Origin: Diplonema japonicum
Taxonomy: Eukaryota; Euglenozoa; Diplonemea; Diplonemida; Diplonemidae
Direction of reading: 5' to 3'
NCBI GenBank assembly: GCA_964019335.1
Contig: OZ025660.1
Span: forward strand, 496,001 to 560,000
DNA length: 64,000 nucleotides
Part shown: piece after piece, positions 22,229 to 33,186 of the stretch
Layout: every line of letters starts with the position of its first letter
How positions within the stretch are numbered: the first letter of the stretch is position 1
Translations under genes and position numbers: made by a program
The notes under the pieces: generated by a model
What the model was told of the DNA's origin: nothing
Databases searched by the model: none
The model's input: the letters and a program-made list of their open reading frames with translations, nothing else

Positions 22229-23305
22229 TTAAATAACATGTTTCCTCCCTGACCCTTCCAACCACGGGTACCACAGAATGTTGATGGGCGACGATGCTAG
22301 CCCCCTGGGCAAGAAAGCAGGCCGGTTTTGCACCTGAGCACCCATCTTGTGAGAGTGGTGTTCAGAAAGAACAGCAGGAAGCAAGTTGACGAGACGGGAG
22401 ATTCTCTCTTCTTTGCTCGGGTGCGTCGAAAGAATGGAAGGGATGCTGGACTCCGCAGAAGAAATCAGTTCATGGGCAGATACAATAGTGGCAGGGGTTA
22501 TAGTGTAACCCGCGGCTACACAAAGGTGCAGGCCTATCTCATCTGCTTCTAGTTCATTCGATCGTGAGTATGACAGCTGCATGACACTTGTCGTCGAGCG
22601 AACAGGTGGCGAATCAGGGAAGAGGACAGATGATGCAACTGTTAAAAACGAACGCCAGATAAGCCGTTCAGTCCCGTGGTGTGCTATAGCATGGCCGATT
22701 TCATGTGCAACGAGTAAAGCTATTTTTTCCTCTGTGTCCATTCTGTCTATGAGGCCAGCGTGGACAGCCATGTTCCCTCCAGGGAAACAAAAAGCATTCG
22801 CAACTTGATTTTCCAATACAACAAACTTCCATTCCCACCCTAAGCAGTCTGCTAGCGTTTTGTCGCTTTCCTTCTCCCTGTCAATGGCGAGAAGTATTTT
22901 CGACAGTATCCGGTGTATCAACTGTGAGTACTGATGGTCTGTCGGGAGAACTGCTTCTTTAGCCACAGCGTCCTCGAGCAGCATTCCACCGAAAACTGCA
23001 TCTAAACTTCCAGGAAGCCGCAGGCCTCCTCTTCTATTTGTAAATGGTATCTTGTATCGAGCGACTTCCCATAGCGTCCATGCTCCCACTGCTCCGATAA
23101 AGCAAACCCAGTATTTAATCTGTCTGGCTCTGCTTAGATATGTCCTGCTGTAGTTCCCCATTGAGACTTGGTAGGGTACCGTGCGCTCCATCCTTGCGAA
23201 GTTTGACATGTCGGTGGACATGTCGAAGGTACGGAAGGTAGCCTGCTGTGATCCTAGTTTCTTTTTCAACCTTACCACCCGCCGGGGGCAGTTGGATCTT
23301 TGCAT
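22229..23305 (-). CDS. OMA1: OMA1-like M48 zinc metalloprotease
   Basis: Single exon, 358 aa. A basic, Arg/Lys-rich N-terminus compatible with mitochondrial import precedes a membrane helix at ~63-80 (YWVCFIGAVGAWTLWEV). The M48 catalytic motif HEIGH is at 201-205, and the third zinc ligand lies in NELEADEIG (~250-258). NAFCFPGGNMAVHAGL upstream is the conserved strand of the M48C/OMA1 group. Family members act in inner-membrane quality control. An alternative, shorter start at the MSTDMSNF methionine cannot be excluded because an AAAG could serve as acceptor just after the first ATG. Length agrees with OMA1-type proteins. Confidence 0.88.
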   Translation of the reverse strand: MQRSNCPRRVVRLKKKLGSQQATFRTFDMSTDMSNFARMERTVPYQVSMGNYSRTYLSRARQIKYWVCFIGAVGAWTLWEVARYKIPFTNRRGGLRLPGSLDAVFGGMLLEDAVAKEAVLPTDHQYSQLIHRILSKILLAIDREKESDKTLADCLGWEWKFVVLENQVANAFCFPGGNMAVHAGLIDRMDTEEKIALLVAHEIGHAIAHHGTERLIWRSFLTVASSVLFPDSPPVRSTTSVMQLSYSRSNELEADEIGLHLCVAAGYTITPATIVSAHELISSAESSIPSILSTHPSKEERISRLVNLLPAVLSEHHSHKMGAQVQNRPAFLPRGLASSPINILWYPWLEGSGRKHVI

Positions 23306-23408
23306 TTTTTTCCCCCCCCTTTTCCCCTCCCCCTCCCTTGTTTTTTTGTTTTGAAAGAAATCAAGGGGGGGGGGGGGGGGGAAATGGGAGAAAAAAAATG
23401 AGTGAATA

Positions 23409-23441
<33 letters not shown>

Positions 23442-23571
23442 CATCACCAAGTTGACACGGAAACCTTCTCCACTTCGGCCTTCAATGTACTCCATTGAAT
23501 ATTCGCTACTACAACCAAGATGCAGCTCCCCCTACATTCGTAAGAGGCAGAAAACTGCTTTTTTTTATCCT

Positions 23572-23630
<59 letters not shown>

Positions 23631-24872
23631 AACGGCTGCAATGAACTCGTTTCACGACTCTCAATGATTGAACGCTCAGATTTTTTTTTTTCTTTTTTTT
23701 TTTCGACAATTGGTTTTTTTTGTATCCGGAGTAGAATGTTGGAAGGAGACCTCTCCCGGGAATTGAACAAAACGGGCTTATTTAAGGGAACTGTTCCTTC
23801 CATAGAAGTTTGTCACAAAGTGCCAGAAAGGGTGACGAAATCTTTTCTTAAAAAACTCCCTCAGAAGGGTTGGTTCTTGCGTAATTGGAAGATCTTTCGA
23901 ATTTTCCCAAAATCCCCTCTACTAATATCCCTCACAGCAAATACAGGATTGGCCAGACGGGCTTTAGAGGTATGGGTGTAAAAAAGAGAGAAGATTAGAA
24001 AGAAAATAAAAATAAAAAAAAAAGAAAAAGAGGGTGGGAAGGGAAACAGAGGAGGACGGGATAGACTTGCGACAGAGGCCAGTTTCATTCATAACGTTCC
24101 CCCTCTCTCCTTTCCCATCCCCTCTCTCTCTTTTTTTTTTGTTTACTTTTTTTTTTTTTTTTTTTTCTATCGTAGGGTATTTCTTTGGATGCAAAAAAAA
24201 AAAGAAGAAGAATAGAGAGAGCGAGAGATACCTACATCTGTGCACAGCAGCTGCTTAGCACAGTTTTTTTTTTTTTTTTTTTTTTTTTCGTTCTTCTTCT
24301 TTACCAATATACCAATTTCTTCATTGCTAACCCTCCCCCGAAGCTGACGGTTCTCTATAGAAAAAAGAAAGAAAAAAAAAAAAAGACAACAAAGAAGAAT
24401 AAAAAAAAAAATGAACACCGCATGTGTGGGGGGGGTGGAAAATGTTAGCAAGCCCAAGAAAAGAAAAGAGAGAAAAAAATCATCTTTATCGGTTGGTACT
24501 TAAAAAAAAAAGGCGATGTTTAAGGGCAAATCCCACTTGAGGACCACCCTTAGGGGGAGGGGTCTATCTTTTGATGCTACTTTTTTTTTGGAGCCTCGCT
24601 TTCGTTCCGATGGCGGATACCAGCGTCTTTCGCAGACGATTGATGCGGTCCCTCTTCAGGCTGGTCTTCTGTCATGGGTTTCCTTGATCGGTCTCCTTGC
24701 AAAGCCTATAGCTGCCTTCCCTCCTATGGTCATGAGGGACTTCACTTTCGTTTTAAAACAAACAAACAAAAAAACTTACTCCTTGGCACCCATATCAATT
24801 TTAATATCGGCATCACCCAAAGTATTGTTAAAGGCCTCAGGATAATCTGTGTGTGAGTGTGTGTGTGTCATT
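23306..24872. other. Intergenic spacer without recognised gene
   Basis: G17 near 23365, A30 near 23410, A51 near 23574-23629 and T-runs near 24147 and 24265. Mixed-composition stretches at 23730-23970 and 24520-24750 have open frames on the plus strand of about 100 codons without recognisable similarity; their orientation disagrees with all neighbours, so they are not called. Confidence 0.5.
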
Positions 24873-27800
24873 TTACCCCTCTTTTTCATCTATCCCCATA
24901 CCCTCGACTAGCTCTTTCATCCTGTCTTGATATTCTTCGATTGTTCGATCGTCATCATCATCATCACCATCACCCCCCACATGGTTGTCACAGGCAACAC
25001 CTTCTTCATCTCCAGTTACATTCACCACAAGAGAAGGGCGGCCTATGGTGTCCGATGCGCGAGGTGCGTTAGCAAAGGCTCTGCCTCTGTCCCTCTTGCG
25101 TCTTCCTAAGGAACTTGCTGAAGAACCTTTAGAAGACCTTGTGGCAATGCCGTTCACATCGGCAATTTCTGCTTTTCCAGCACAAGAACTGCACAGGAAA
25201 AAATGCCCATCAGGACATGCCAAGTACCCTCTTGGGTCGTCCTCGAGGGGTGTGATGTGAACGCTTTCGAACTCCTCTTGTAGCCTGCGCTTGGACAGAC
25301 AACCATCGCCATGACACACCAGCACATGGTCATCGATAGTAGTCAACACGGTGTCTGCTTCACTGGGTTCCGTTGTGGGCGCGGAATCCAAGGCCACAGA
25401 AGGAAACGGCTGTACTTTTTCATACGGCCCTTTTGTTAAAATCAGCAGTTTTCTGCATATCGTCTCGCCAGTGCGGTGCTGGCAACGATGCGACCTTGGT
25501 ATATGAAGGAGCGGGTTCAGAACATTAGTCCTTCCCCGTTCCTCGAGAAGCGGGGGTCTAGGGACCAGTGTAAGAATGCCCGGCTTTCCCCATTCCAAGT
25601 GGTGCAGTGCCCACCTTGTCATCTCCACCCTGTCGAACTGCATGATGACCGACTCCACTGCCAACAGGATCTCATTGAATCCCTCTACTGCGTGCACGTT
25701 GTGCTGCCGCAGGATTTTTTCTGCCTCCGCAAAAACGCTGTCAATGGGGTCCTGCCAGTCATACGACTGCTCCTGCTCCATCGGGTTGTCCTCATGGTCC
25801 CCAACACCATTCTCAAAATACCCTATGCTAAACATCTTCTCTATTGCCAACCCGTTCTTCCTGGGCTGTCTGAAGATCAGAGCGGACAGCCTCTGGTACA
25901 TCTTCTCCCAGTTCTCGACGCCTTTGTACGACTCGTCCAACTTGTATCGCAGCAGCAGCAGGTACAGCTTGTCCATGCATTTCGGCACAGTCACATTCTA
26001 TTATTTTTTCCCCCCTTCGTCGTATTTGAGAACATACCCGTTCCTTTCTCATCTTCCTTAGTTTCTGCACAGCACCGTACTCGCTCCATTTGTACTGTTG
26101 TGGTTGAGTTCGAGGTCCCCATTCACAGTTTCCCATATACATACCCAATTCCATTCAAGCTGTTTTGCTTTGAAGTTTGCGTCTGCAGCAAGGTCATCGT
26201 GGTATTCTTGGGTTTTGATGAGTTCTTTCTCAAGCATGACCCAATCCACGAGCTTGTCGTCGGCGTCCTGCAGGTCTTGCAGGACCTCATCGAGTGCGAT
26301 TTGTTCTGTTGTCGAGATGGCTCTGCGTAGCCGCAGGAGTTCCGGGTCCTGCTGCAGCATCGAGGAGATCTCTGATGCAGGGACAGATGCACTCAGCGTC
26401 CCGTTCACGCGCACGAAGGCTGCCCGCACCACTTCACCGTTCTTCCCCGACCCTTTCCACAGCTCGCTGCACGGCACGTCTAGCAAGCTAGGCGGTACCA
26501 TCGATGCCACTGAGTATGTGGTCGAAACCTCTGATTTCTTCAAAGGGTTGCGCTTCATCCCCGTTCCTATCTTCTCTGCCTGCGTCTGGTGGATCGCAGC
26601 CTCCATGTACCTTGGTGACATGAACTGCTTTGACAGCACGTCCACATATTCATGCTTTTGGTCCTTCAACGCCAGCATTGGGTTGAAGGACACAGACAGC
26701 TCCAGCAGCGCGAGCCTGATGGCAGGATGGTCCTCGTGTCTGTCTTGTTTCTCCTTCTCCTGTGCTCTTTGGTACCCAGTCTGTGATATCTTCTCGCTGA
26801 CCCTCGCCGTGATGTTACCAATCATGCCGATGCCGCTGACCATCAGTAAGCAAGCGAGAAGCCTCCCCAACACATGCTTTGGTACCATGTCTCCGTAACC
26901 CACAGTGGTGGCCGTCACAAAACAGAACCACAGACAGTTCCAGTACGACCCGAAGACAGGCTGCTCGTCTTGCTCCACAACCTTGAGCACAATGGCAACA
27001 GCGACAAGCAGCACAACAACGATGATAGGAAGCAGCCAGTTGCTGTGGTTAAGAACCAGCGATAAGTAAGCGGACTGGTTGGTGACCTTGCGGTACAAGC
27101 GCATCACTCTGAACACCTTGAGGATTCTTATGGTACGGAGTAAACGGGCAATGACCAGCACGTTGAGGCTGGACGTGTTGGTGAGGCCGGGGATGTCGCA
27201 GAGCAGCGAGGGGAAGTCGAACCAGTTCTCGATGAAGAACGCCTTGAACGTGAGGTTTGGGTTGTCGCGATAAACCCACCGGAAGATCAGGTCGATGGCG
27301 AAGATCATAGCGGTGTAGACGTCGATCCATGTGAAGATGACGATAAGCCGTGTGGACATGTGCTCTGTCTCCCAAAGGGGGATGATCACGAGCATCACAG
27401 ACAGAACCGTTAGCAGCAATAGAAAAATCTGCACCGCCGTCTCCACCTTCCTGTAGGTCCCCACCTTGTCACGGATGGCCATGTACTCCTCTAGCTCGCC
27501 GTATAGCTTGCTGTTTGAACCCATGTTCTCGTCCACTATTTGGAAGATGCGCTCGTCAGTCTCTTCAGAAGAGCTTGAAGGTGCCTCCGACATGTGGCCT
27601 TGCTCCATTACATATGCACGCGCACGCCCAATGGCCATTGTGATCACGAAAGTGACGAGAGTGATGCCACCCCATATCATCCACATGATGGGTGTGTCCG
27701 CAAGACACGATGAAGGGTTTATGAAGATATCGTTTGTGCAGCTTCCGTACACAGTGATGAGGTCCGCTTTGTCCGGCTCACCGTCGTTGTCACTGTCCCA

Positions 27801-29258
27801 TGCGAACTCCGTGAACAAGGGGAACCTGTCCTGCCTGTCGAAGAGGCCATCGTTGTCCTTGTCAAGGTCCATCCTCTCAAGCGTGTCGCTCCCCTTCACA
27901 TGCAGGACCACCTGGTCAAGGAACCCTCCCATCATGTCTATTGCCTCCAACGCGCTTCTATTCATGTTATACGCAGTAGTCATGTTGCATGTGTAGTTGT
28001 GCAGGGCAACCGGCAGCCCGGCTTCCAAGACCTCGTCGACCTGCATGCGATGCAACAGGACGCTGCTGCCCTCTTTGAAGATGACGCCGTTTGTGACACC
28101 GCAGTGCAACTCAATACTGTCGTCTGATATATAAAGATCAACCCGTTTTGCGTCAATCGTAAAGCTGCTAAGCAAGGTACCACCTGTAGGCGCGGCTACC
28201 GTGTAGAAAACGTGAGGCCCGCCACCCACCAGACCAGTGAGGATACCGTCTTCAACAGGGAAGTATGTCGTGCTATGTATGGGGAAGGTTTCAAGCACAA
28301 GAATGGGAGGAGCCTGCTTGCCAAGAAAAGTTGAGAGGAGGAAAGGGTACGCCATGTCGGGTGTGGAGGAAGGGTCGTACCCTAGCGCGGTAAGATCCCC
28401 CTGGGAATGGATTGTCTCGACAGGGCTGTCTGTCTCCACCCATGCAAACCCGCACCCGTCCCCATTCCCCATTTCCCAAGCTTCTGTGTGGAACATGTTC
28501 ATATGAACCCCCTCATAGCGGTACTCTGCACCGGTTTCGATGTCATACGAGATGACTCTAGCTGTTTTTGTATGGCTGACTTCAACGAAGACAAGCCGGC
28601 CTCTACACAATGCAGGGGACAGCCTGTGGGCGACACTATCAGGCTTCGATGGTAATTCTTGTTTTCTCCAAAACACAGCAGGCGTGCCCAGCGTTTTAGT
28701 GTACACGATAACGTCCCAGAACCCGTTGAGAAAATCTACCCAAGCGACGGTGACACCGTCGGTGGTGACATGCCGTGCTGACTCGGACTGGTAGGTGATA
28801 GGAATGGTTAAGATATCAGTGCTGTACCGTTGGTAAGCTTTCCATTGGTTTACCGACGACCATGAGAAGAACGAGGCTGCAGGGGATGGGGTGGTTGCTC
28901 GTTGAAAATCGTTCTTCGGAAGGAACAAGATGTGCGGGTCGCCAAGGATCGCGACCTTCACGAACGTCGCATTGTCAACGCCTTCTATCTCATCCACATA
29001 AGCGATGATGTCATTGGCATATGCCACCTCGTGGGTTTTGACAAATGGGACACCCGAAGCAAGCATCTTCGTCTCTCGCCTCAACCTTGCAGTCTCCATT
29101 GTGTACGGGTTGGCATCGCCTTTATCTAAATCTAAATAATCCCAGTCCTCTACCAATGCGTCACAACGCGCCTCTGTCATGTGCGAGACACCCTTGCATG
29201 GTAAAGGGGATAATGTGACCAACAAGAATGCCAATATACGACATACTGTCCTTGTCAT
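24873..29258 (-). CDS. Voltage-gated K+ channel with large N-terminal ectodomain and Cys-rich C-terminus
   Basis: Three exons: 29258-26145, 26094-26038 and 25997-24873 (introns 50 and 40 nt, both GTATGT..AG, phase 0), 1431 aa. Signal peptide ~1-25. A ~500-residue ectodomain with N-glycosylation sites follows, then two thrombospondin-type-3-like calcium loops (DLDKDNDGLFDRQD and DSDNDGEPDK, ~460-495). An extra helix S0 lies at ~515-537 and S1 begins at ~610. S4 has regularly spaced arginines (RLLRTIRILKVFRVMRLYRK). The selectivity filter TVGYGD is at ~785, then S6. The cytosolic tail is helical and carries a Cys/His cluster (CHGDGC..CPDGHFFLCSSC, ~1284-1330) like a small zinc-binding fold, then an acidic end. 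The two short introns join what otherwise look like two adjacent genes. Short upstream ATGs in the leader may be avoided by use of a nearer AG. Confidence 0.85.
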
Positions 29259-29278
29259 ATCTCATTTAGGGAAGCATC

Positions 29279-29303
29279 CTTTTTTTTTTTTTTTTTTTTT
29301 TTT
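29279..29303 (-). promoter_or_regulatory. Predicted SL trans-splice acceptor with poly(A) tract (K+ channel gene)
   Basis: On the sense strand, 24 A are directly followed by G (acceptor AG ends at 29279), 20 bases before the channel ATG. A poly(A) run sits where a pyrimidine tract is usual. Inferred; no transcript evidence. Confidence 0.5.
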
Positions 29304-29530
29304 GTTTTGTTTCGTGGAGTGATATTGAGATGGTAATTTTTTTTAAAAAAAAAAAAAAGAATTGCGGGAAAGAAATAAAGAAACAAGAAAAAAAAAAACT
29401 TTTTTTTTTGACAAAGCCAGAAGAGGAGAAGAAGAAGAAAAAGAAAAAGAAGAAAAGAAAGGCTGGGTATTTTTTATGGAAATTAATGGGGGAAAGAAGA
29501 AAGGATACATTGTGAGCGCAAAAGGTAACG

Positions 29531-29562
<32 letters not shown>

Positions 29563-30172
29563 AAGTTGCGCAAGATAAACGCAAATGCTTGTTGCCTCGA
29601 TTTAGAACTTTTTTTTTTTTAAATGGACGTGGACTCGGGGTGTCTGATACAAAGAAGTCTTTGAAGGGAACCTGCAGTATGTGACAGGATCGCCTAACGA
29701 CAGTCAGCTCATCTAGTGTTTGAAAAGATTATTTTGTAACGCATAGCTCCTTTTTTTCCCCCCTCTTTTTTCTTTCGTTTTTATTTTTCCTCTTTTTTTT
29801 TTTGACAATTACAATAACAAGTATTTTCTGCTCACCAAGAAAAAAAAGGGGGGGGGGAGAGTGAAGAGAGGTGGAGAATGCTAGCCATATCATCCCTCAA
29901 AAAATAAGAAACCAGATTGGTAACCGTCTGGTACCACAATTAAAGGCCGCTTTTACAAAGACCAGCCAAGAGTCAACGCCACAAGGGTGTAAGCTTTATT
30001 AATTTATGATTTTCGTTCATTCGGGCGTTTGGTGCCTTATCCCTTTTTGCCTCACGGCAGGGGAAGGGGCATTTTTCCGGAAGGTCTCTTACCATCGGAT
30101 GCCGTTTAGAGTCGAACCCAAGACTAAGAAAGAAAACTCAATATGGGGAAGAAGTGCTGGTAATTCATCACC

Positions 30173-30205
<33 letters not shown>

Positions 30206-32627
30206 GAATGACTTCTCAGAAGAGAGATAAAGTAACCCGTAAAATATAATAAAAAATTTTAAAGCCGTTCCTCTCAGGTTAACTGGGGTACTTCAAATAA
30301 CCCGGCGTGGCTCTATTCTCTTTCTCTTTTCTATTTACTCGAGACGAGCCATTCCCTGGGGGGAATGGAGGGTGAGAATTTAACAGTAGACCCCCTGGCC
30401 CTGGAGGTAAATGTATCCCACTTTCTGAAAAAAAAGCAACAGGGGAGGGAGGGTTTAATAGACCTTTTTTTCGTGTATATGGCTTTCTTCCTGGGGGGGT
30501 GGTGGTAGAGAAAAAAACAGAAAAAAAAACAAAAAAAAAACAAACTCTCTCCCTTTACACCTCTTTCAAGAAGATACATGAGGTGTACTCAAACGAATTT
30601 AGAAAAAAAAAGAAAAAAAGAAAAGAAAAAAGGGGGGGATGAGATAAAGGAGGTTCCTGTCTTGGAACGTCCCCCTTGTCTCTACTTATCTTCTCTGATG
30701 CAAAAACTGGCCTTCTGTTCTTCGCACCTATGGTTCTAAGCGCGTGGTTCTTCTGGCTCTCCGCCGGGAAGATCCGCTTGCCTCTGACCTTCTTCTGTAT
30801 GCGTGCTGTGTCCCACCCTTCTTGGATTCTCTCCAGGATGCCGTGGAAACTCCGTGCCTTCTTCTGTACCATGGCTAGATCACCCTTCTTGATCGGCTCG
30901 ATGGTGACAAGAGTGGGGAAAAAAAAAAGAAATATGGCGGGTAAGAGGACTTTGGAATCGAAATGTTTGCAAAGCTCCACTTCTTTTTTTTTTCTTTTTT
31001 TTTTTTCTCTTCTTTTTCTATATTCTTCCCGGGGTCTGTAGAGGGTTATGAATTATATCTAGGAAGCTGCTAACAGTGACCTTGTGAAGAAAGAAGGGCT
31101 TATTTTTTATATATTTCTTGCAAAAATATATAAAAGAGAATAAAAAAGTAATAATAATAATAATCATCATCACGGCATCACAGCCCCATTAACCACTAAC
31201 GCTCGATATCTCGATATCTCTAAAGCTTGCTCAGCAAAGTCCGTAATGCTCAAGGGCACAAAAGGGGGAATTTGGGATAGGAGAATCCTATGCAAATAAC
31301 CCCTAAACGCCCGGAGCCTATCTACGGTACCCCCCCATTTTCGTTGTTGCTTTGAATACTCAAAAAAAGGGCAGCATGCAACCATAGGAAGGTGCAAGGA
31401 AAGGGTAAACGGTACTAAAATTTTCAATTCCAGGTGCCAGATTCAGATGAGAACACTTAACTATGTGTGTAAGAGGGGGGTTGAGGGGGTACTTTTTATG
31501 CCCGATTTTGGGGGGTCTTGTCGTGGGGCCTCATCGTCTTTTTCTTCTTTATCTGACCAGTCGGGGGAGACTCACGTTTTCGCTGCTATTTTGACCATCT
31601 GATTTCATTTTAAGCCAACCCTGCCGGTTTCAATTAAAACAAAACTTTTAACGCAAAATGTAGTTCCAAGGCAAAATAAACGCGCAACAATGCCATATTT
31701 TGAAGTCCAGGGGCCGTGTTCAAAAAAAAGTACAGCGAAAAAGAAAATTTTGAAATAAGGACAAAAACGTCCGCGCGGGCGTTTAGGGGATAACCAAAAA
31801 TTCAAAAATTCAAAAAAGAAAAAAAAAAAAAGAAAAAAACTAAGAAAAGCTCGATCTATTTTTGCGGCGGCGTACTGGTTGGTCCCTATCGTGGACTGGG
31901 TATCCTAAATTTAAAAAAAAAAAAAAAAAGAAAAAAAGCTAGACCGCGTTCACACGGATCAAGGACTTTCGCCGATTTGAGGTCATCCCGCCACTATTTT
32001 TTTTGAAAATAATAGCAATTTTTCGCCGTCCTCCTACGGAAGGACGGTCAACAACTGGTTTTAGATATGAGGCGTAACTTCTAGGAGTTAAGAAAAGGGC
32101 CCGTGCGCACTGTCTTTCTTTTTTTTTCTCCTTTTATTCTTTTGCATCGTGTATCCCCCTCTTTTTTATTTTTATTTCTATTTCAAAACACATTCACGCA
32201 AAAGAGAGAAAAAAAGAAGAAAAAAACCAAAACGAACAAAAAAAAAACAGGGAAACTTGGGGCGGATTGTGCCCTCCCTTTTTATTTTTTATCGTGATCT
32301 TGCTTTAAAAAGGGGGGAGGGGGGGGGATAAAGAAGAAAGAGAAGAAGAAGAAAAAATCCCCCTCCCCCCGCCCTTTTTGTTTTCGGTCTTCTTTGCTCG
32401 GAAAAAAACTCGTTTTTTTTTTTGTATCATTTGGATTTTACAGCCCCCAAAGTCAATCTCGTTATAAAACGAACTCATATGGAAACACCCCCCCCCCTCA
32501 ACTATTTACTTAAGAAGAGACTGCTTTCGTCTCTCGAGGGTCGATCCACGCATTTCACGAGTAGTAGACAGGCGCCGTTTTTGCAAATCAGCCTTTTCGG
32601 GTTCGTAGCTGTGATGTAATGTTTATT
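29304..32627. other. 3.3-kb spacer, mostly low complexity, one possible small gene
   Basis: 29304-30550 is dominated by A/T/G runs. 31050-31440 is mixed, with AT microsatellites. 31500-32100 differs in texture: few long homopolymers at first, several CG-containing segments, and pieces such as the inverted pair CCGTCCT/AGGACGG near 32027-32046. I could not assign it to a known element. 32100-32627 is again purine/pyrimidine-rich. Only the small frame at 30555-30872 is listed as possible coding. Confidence 0.45.
30555..30872 (-). CDS. Possible small basic protein, unknown
   Basis: A 105-codon frame from the ATG at 30872. The first ~75 residues have normal, basic composition (MVQKKARSFHGILERIQEG..., KKVRGKRIFPAES) quite unlike the homopolymer frames around it, and the strand agrees with all neighbours. 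The last ~25 residues are Phe/Pro-rich and look like translated non-coding pyrimidine sequence, so the true 3' end may lie in an unrecognised exon. A poly(A)-GAAG at about 30980 could be an SL acceptor. No family recognised. Confidence 0.35.
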   Translation of the reverse strand: MVQKKARSFHGILERIQEGWDTARIQKKVRGKRIFPAESQKNHALRTIGAKNRRPVFASEKISRDKGDVPRQEPPLSHPPLFSFLFFFFFLNSFEYTSCIFLKEV

Positions 32628-33128
32628 TTATCCCCTCCCTTGCCCGTTTCCATACACAGCGGACTTCCCTTGCACTATCTGCACAGCACTCTCGTCGGAC
32701 GAAGTGATGTCAGAAGCTGACTCCCATTCGATGGTCTGTGGTGCCTCTGAAATGGTCTGCGCTGTGGTAGACCGTGGGGAGGCATCGTCGAACAGTCCTG
32801 CAGCAATGAGCTTCTTGACCCTAGTGATGGACCCGTGCTGGCTTGGTGTCTTCCAACAGGCCTCCACGTTGGCCTTCTGCACCCGGTGCCACGTCGTGAA
32901 CGCTTTTTGAAACTTCGAGTATGTCGCTAGCAGAACGTCAAGCTTCTGCTCCAACAACTGCCGTGCCCGCCCGTCAGTCGCCGGCCCTATCACACTGCTC
33001 GCAGGGCTCACACTTGGGCTCCTGTCACTCCGTGCCACCTCCTTCCCTTCCGCTGTATGTACTTTTTTTGTAGGCCGCTCATTCGTCAGCAGCTTTCCCT
33101 CCACAGGCTTCGCGCCGCAGCAACCCAT
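32628..33128 (-). CDS. Small MGCC protein, predicted myristoylated/palmitoylated
   Basis: 166 aa, single exon. It starts MGCCGAK: Gly2 is a good N-myristoylation site and Cys3-Cys4 suit palmitoylation, so membrane anchoring (plasma or flagellar membrane) is likely. A helical stretch in the middle (LLEQKLDVLLATYSKFQKAF..WHRVQKANVEACW) is the only structured-looking part; the ends are Ser/Thr/Lys-rich. Not recognised as a named family. The start lies 58 bases after the stop of the upstream RD-rich gene, and that gap holds two candidate SL acceptors (CTTTCAG and AAACAG, the latter 6 bases before the ATG). This is the tightest spacing in the window and strong support for polycistronic processing. 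Confidence 0.75.
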   Translation of the reverse strand: MGCCGAKPVEGKLLTNERPTKKVHTAEGKEVARSDRSPSVSPASSVIGPATDGRARQLLEQKLDVLLATYSKFQKAFTTWHRVQKANVEACWKTPSQHGSITRVKKLIAAGLFDDASPRSTTAQTISEAPQTIEWESASDITSSDESAVQIVQGKSAVYGNGQGRG

Positions 33129-33186
33129 GTTTCCCTGTTTTGTTGTTCGATCTGAAAGATAGATGGAATAATATGTGTTAATGATC

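Noticed and set aside
24873-25994. A separate gene for the Cys-rich protein after the channel
   Set aside because: The frame has no good ATG at its start, and two GTATGT..AG introns join it in phase to the channel with continuous helical sequence.
30060-30190. tRNA-like GGGTTCGA box on the minus strand
   Set aside because: The surrounding bases do not form T-, anticodon- or acceptor stems; no complete cloverleaf.
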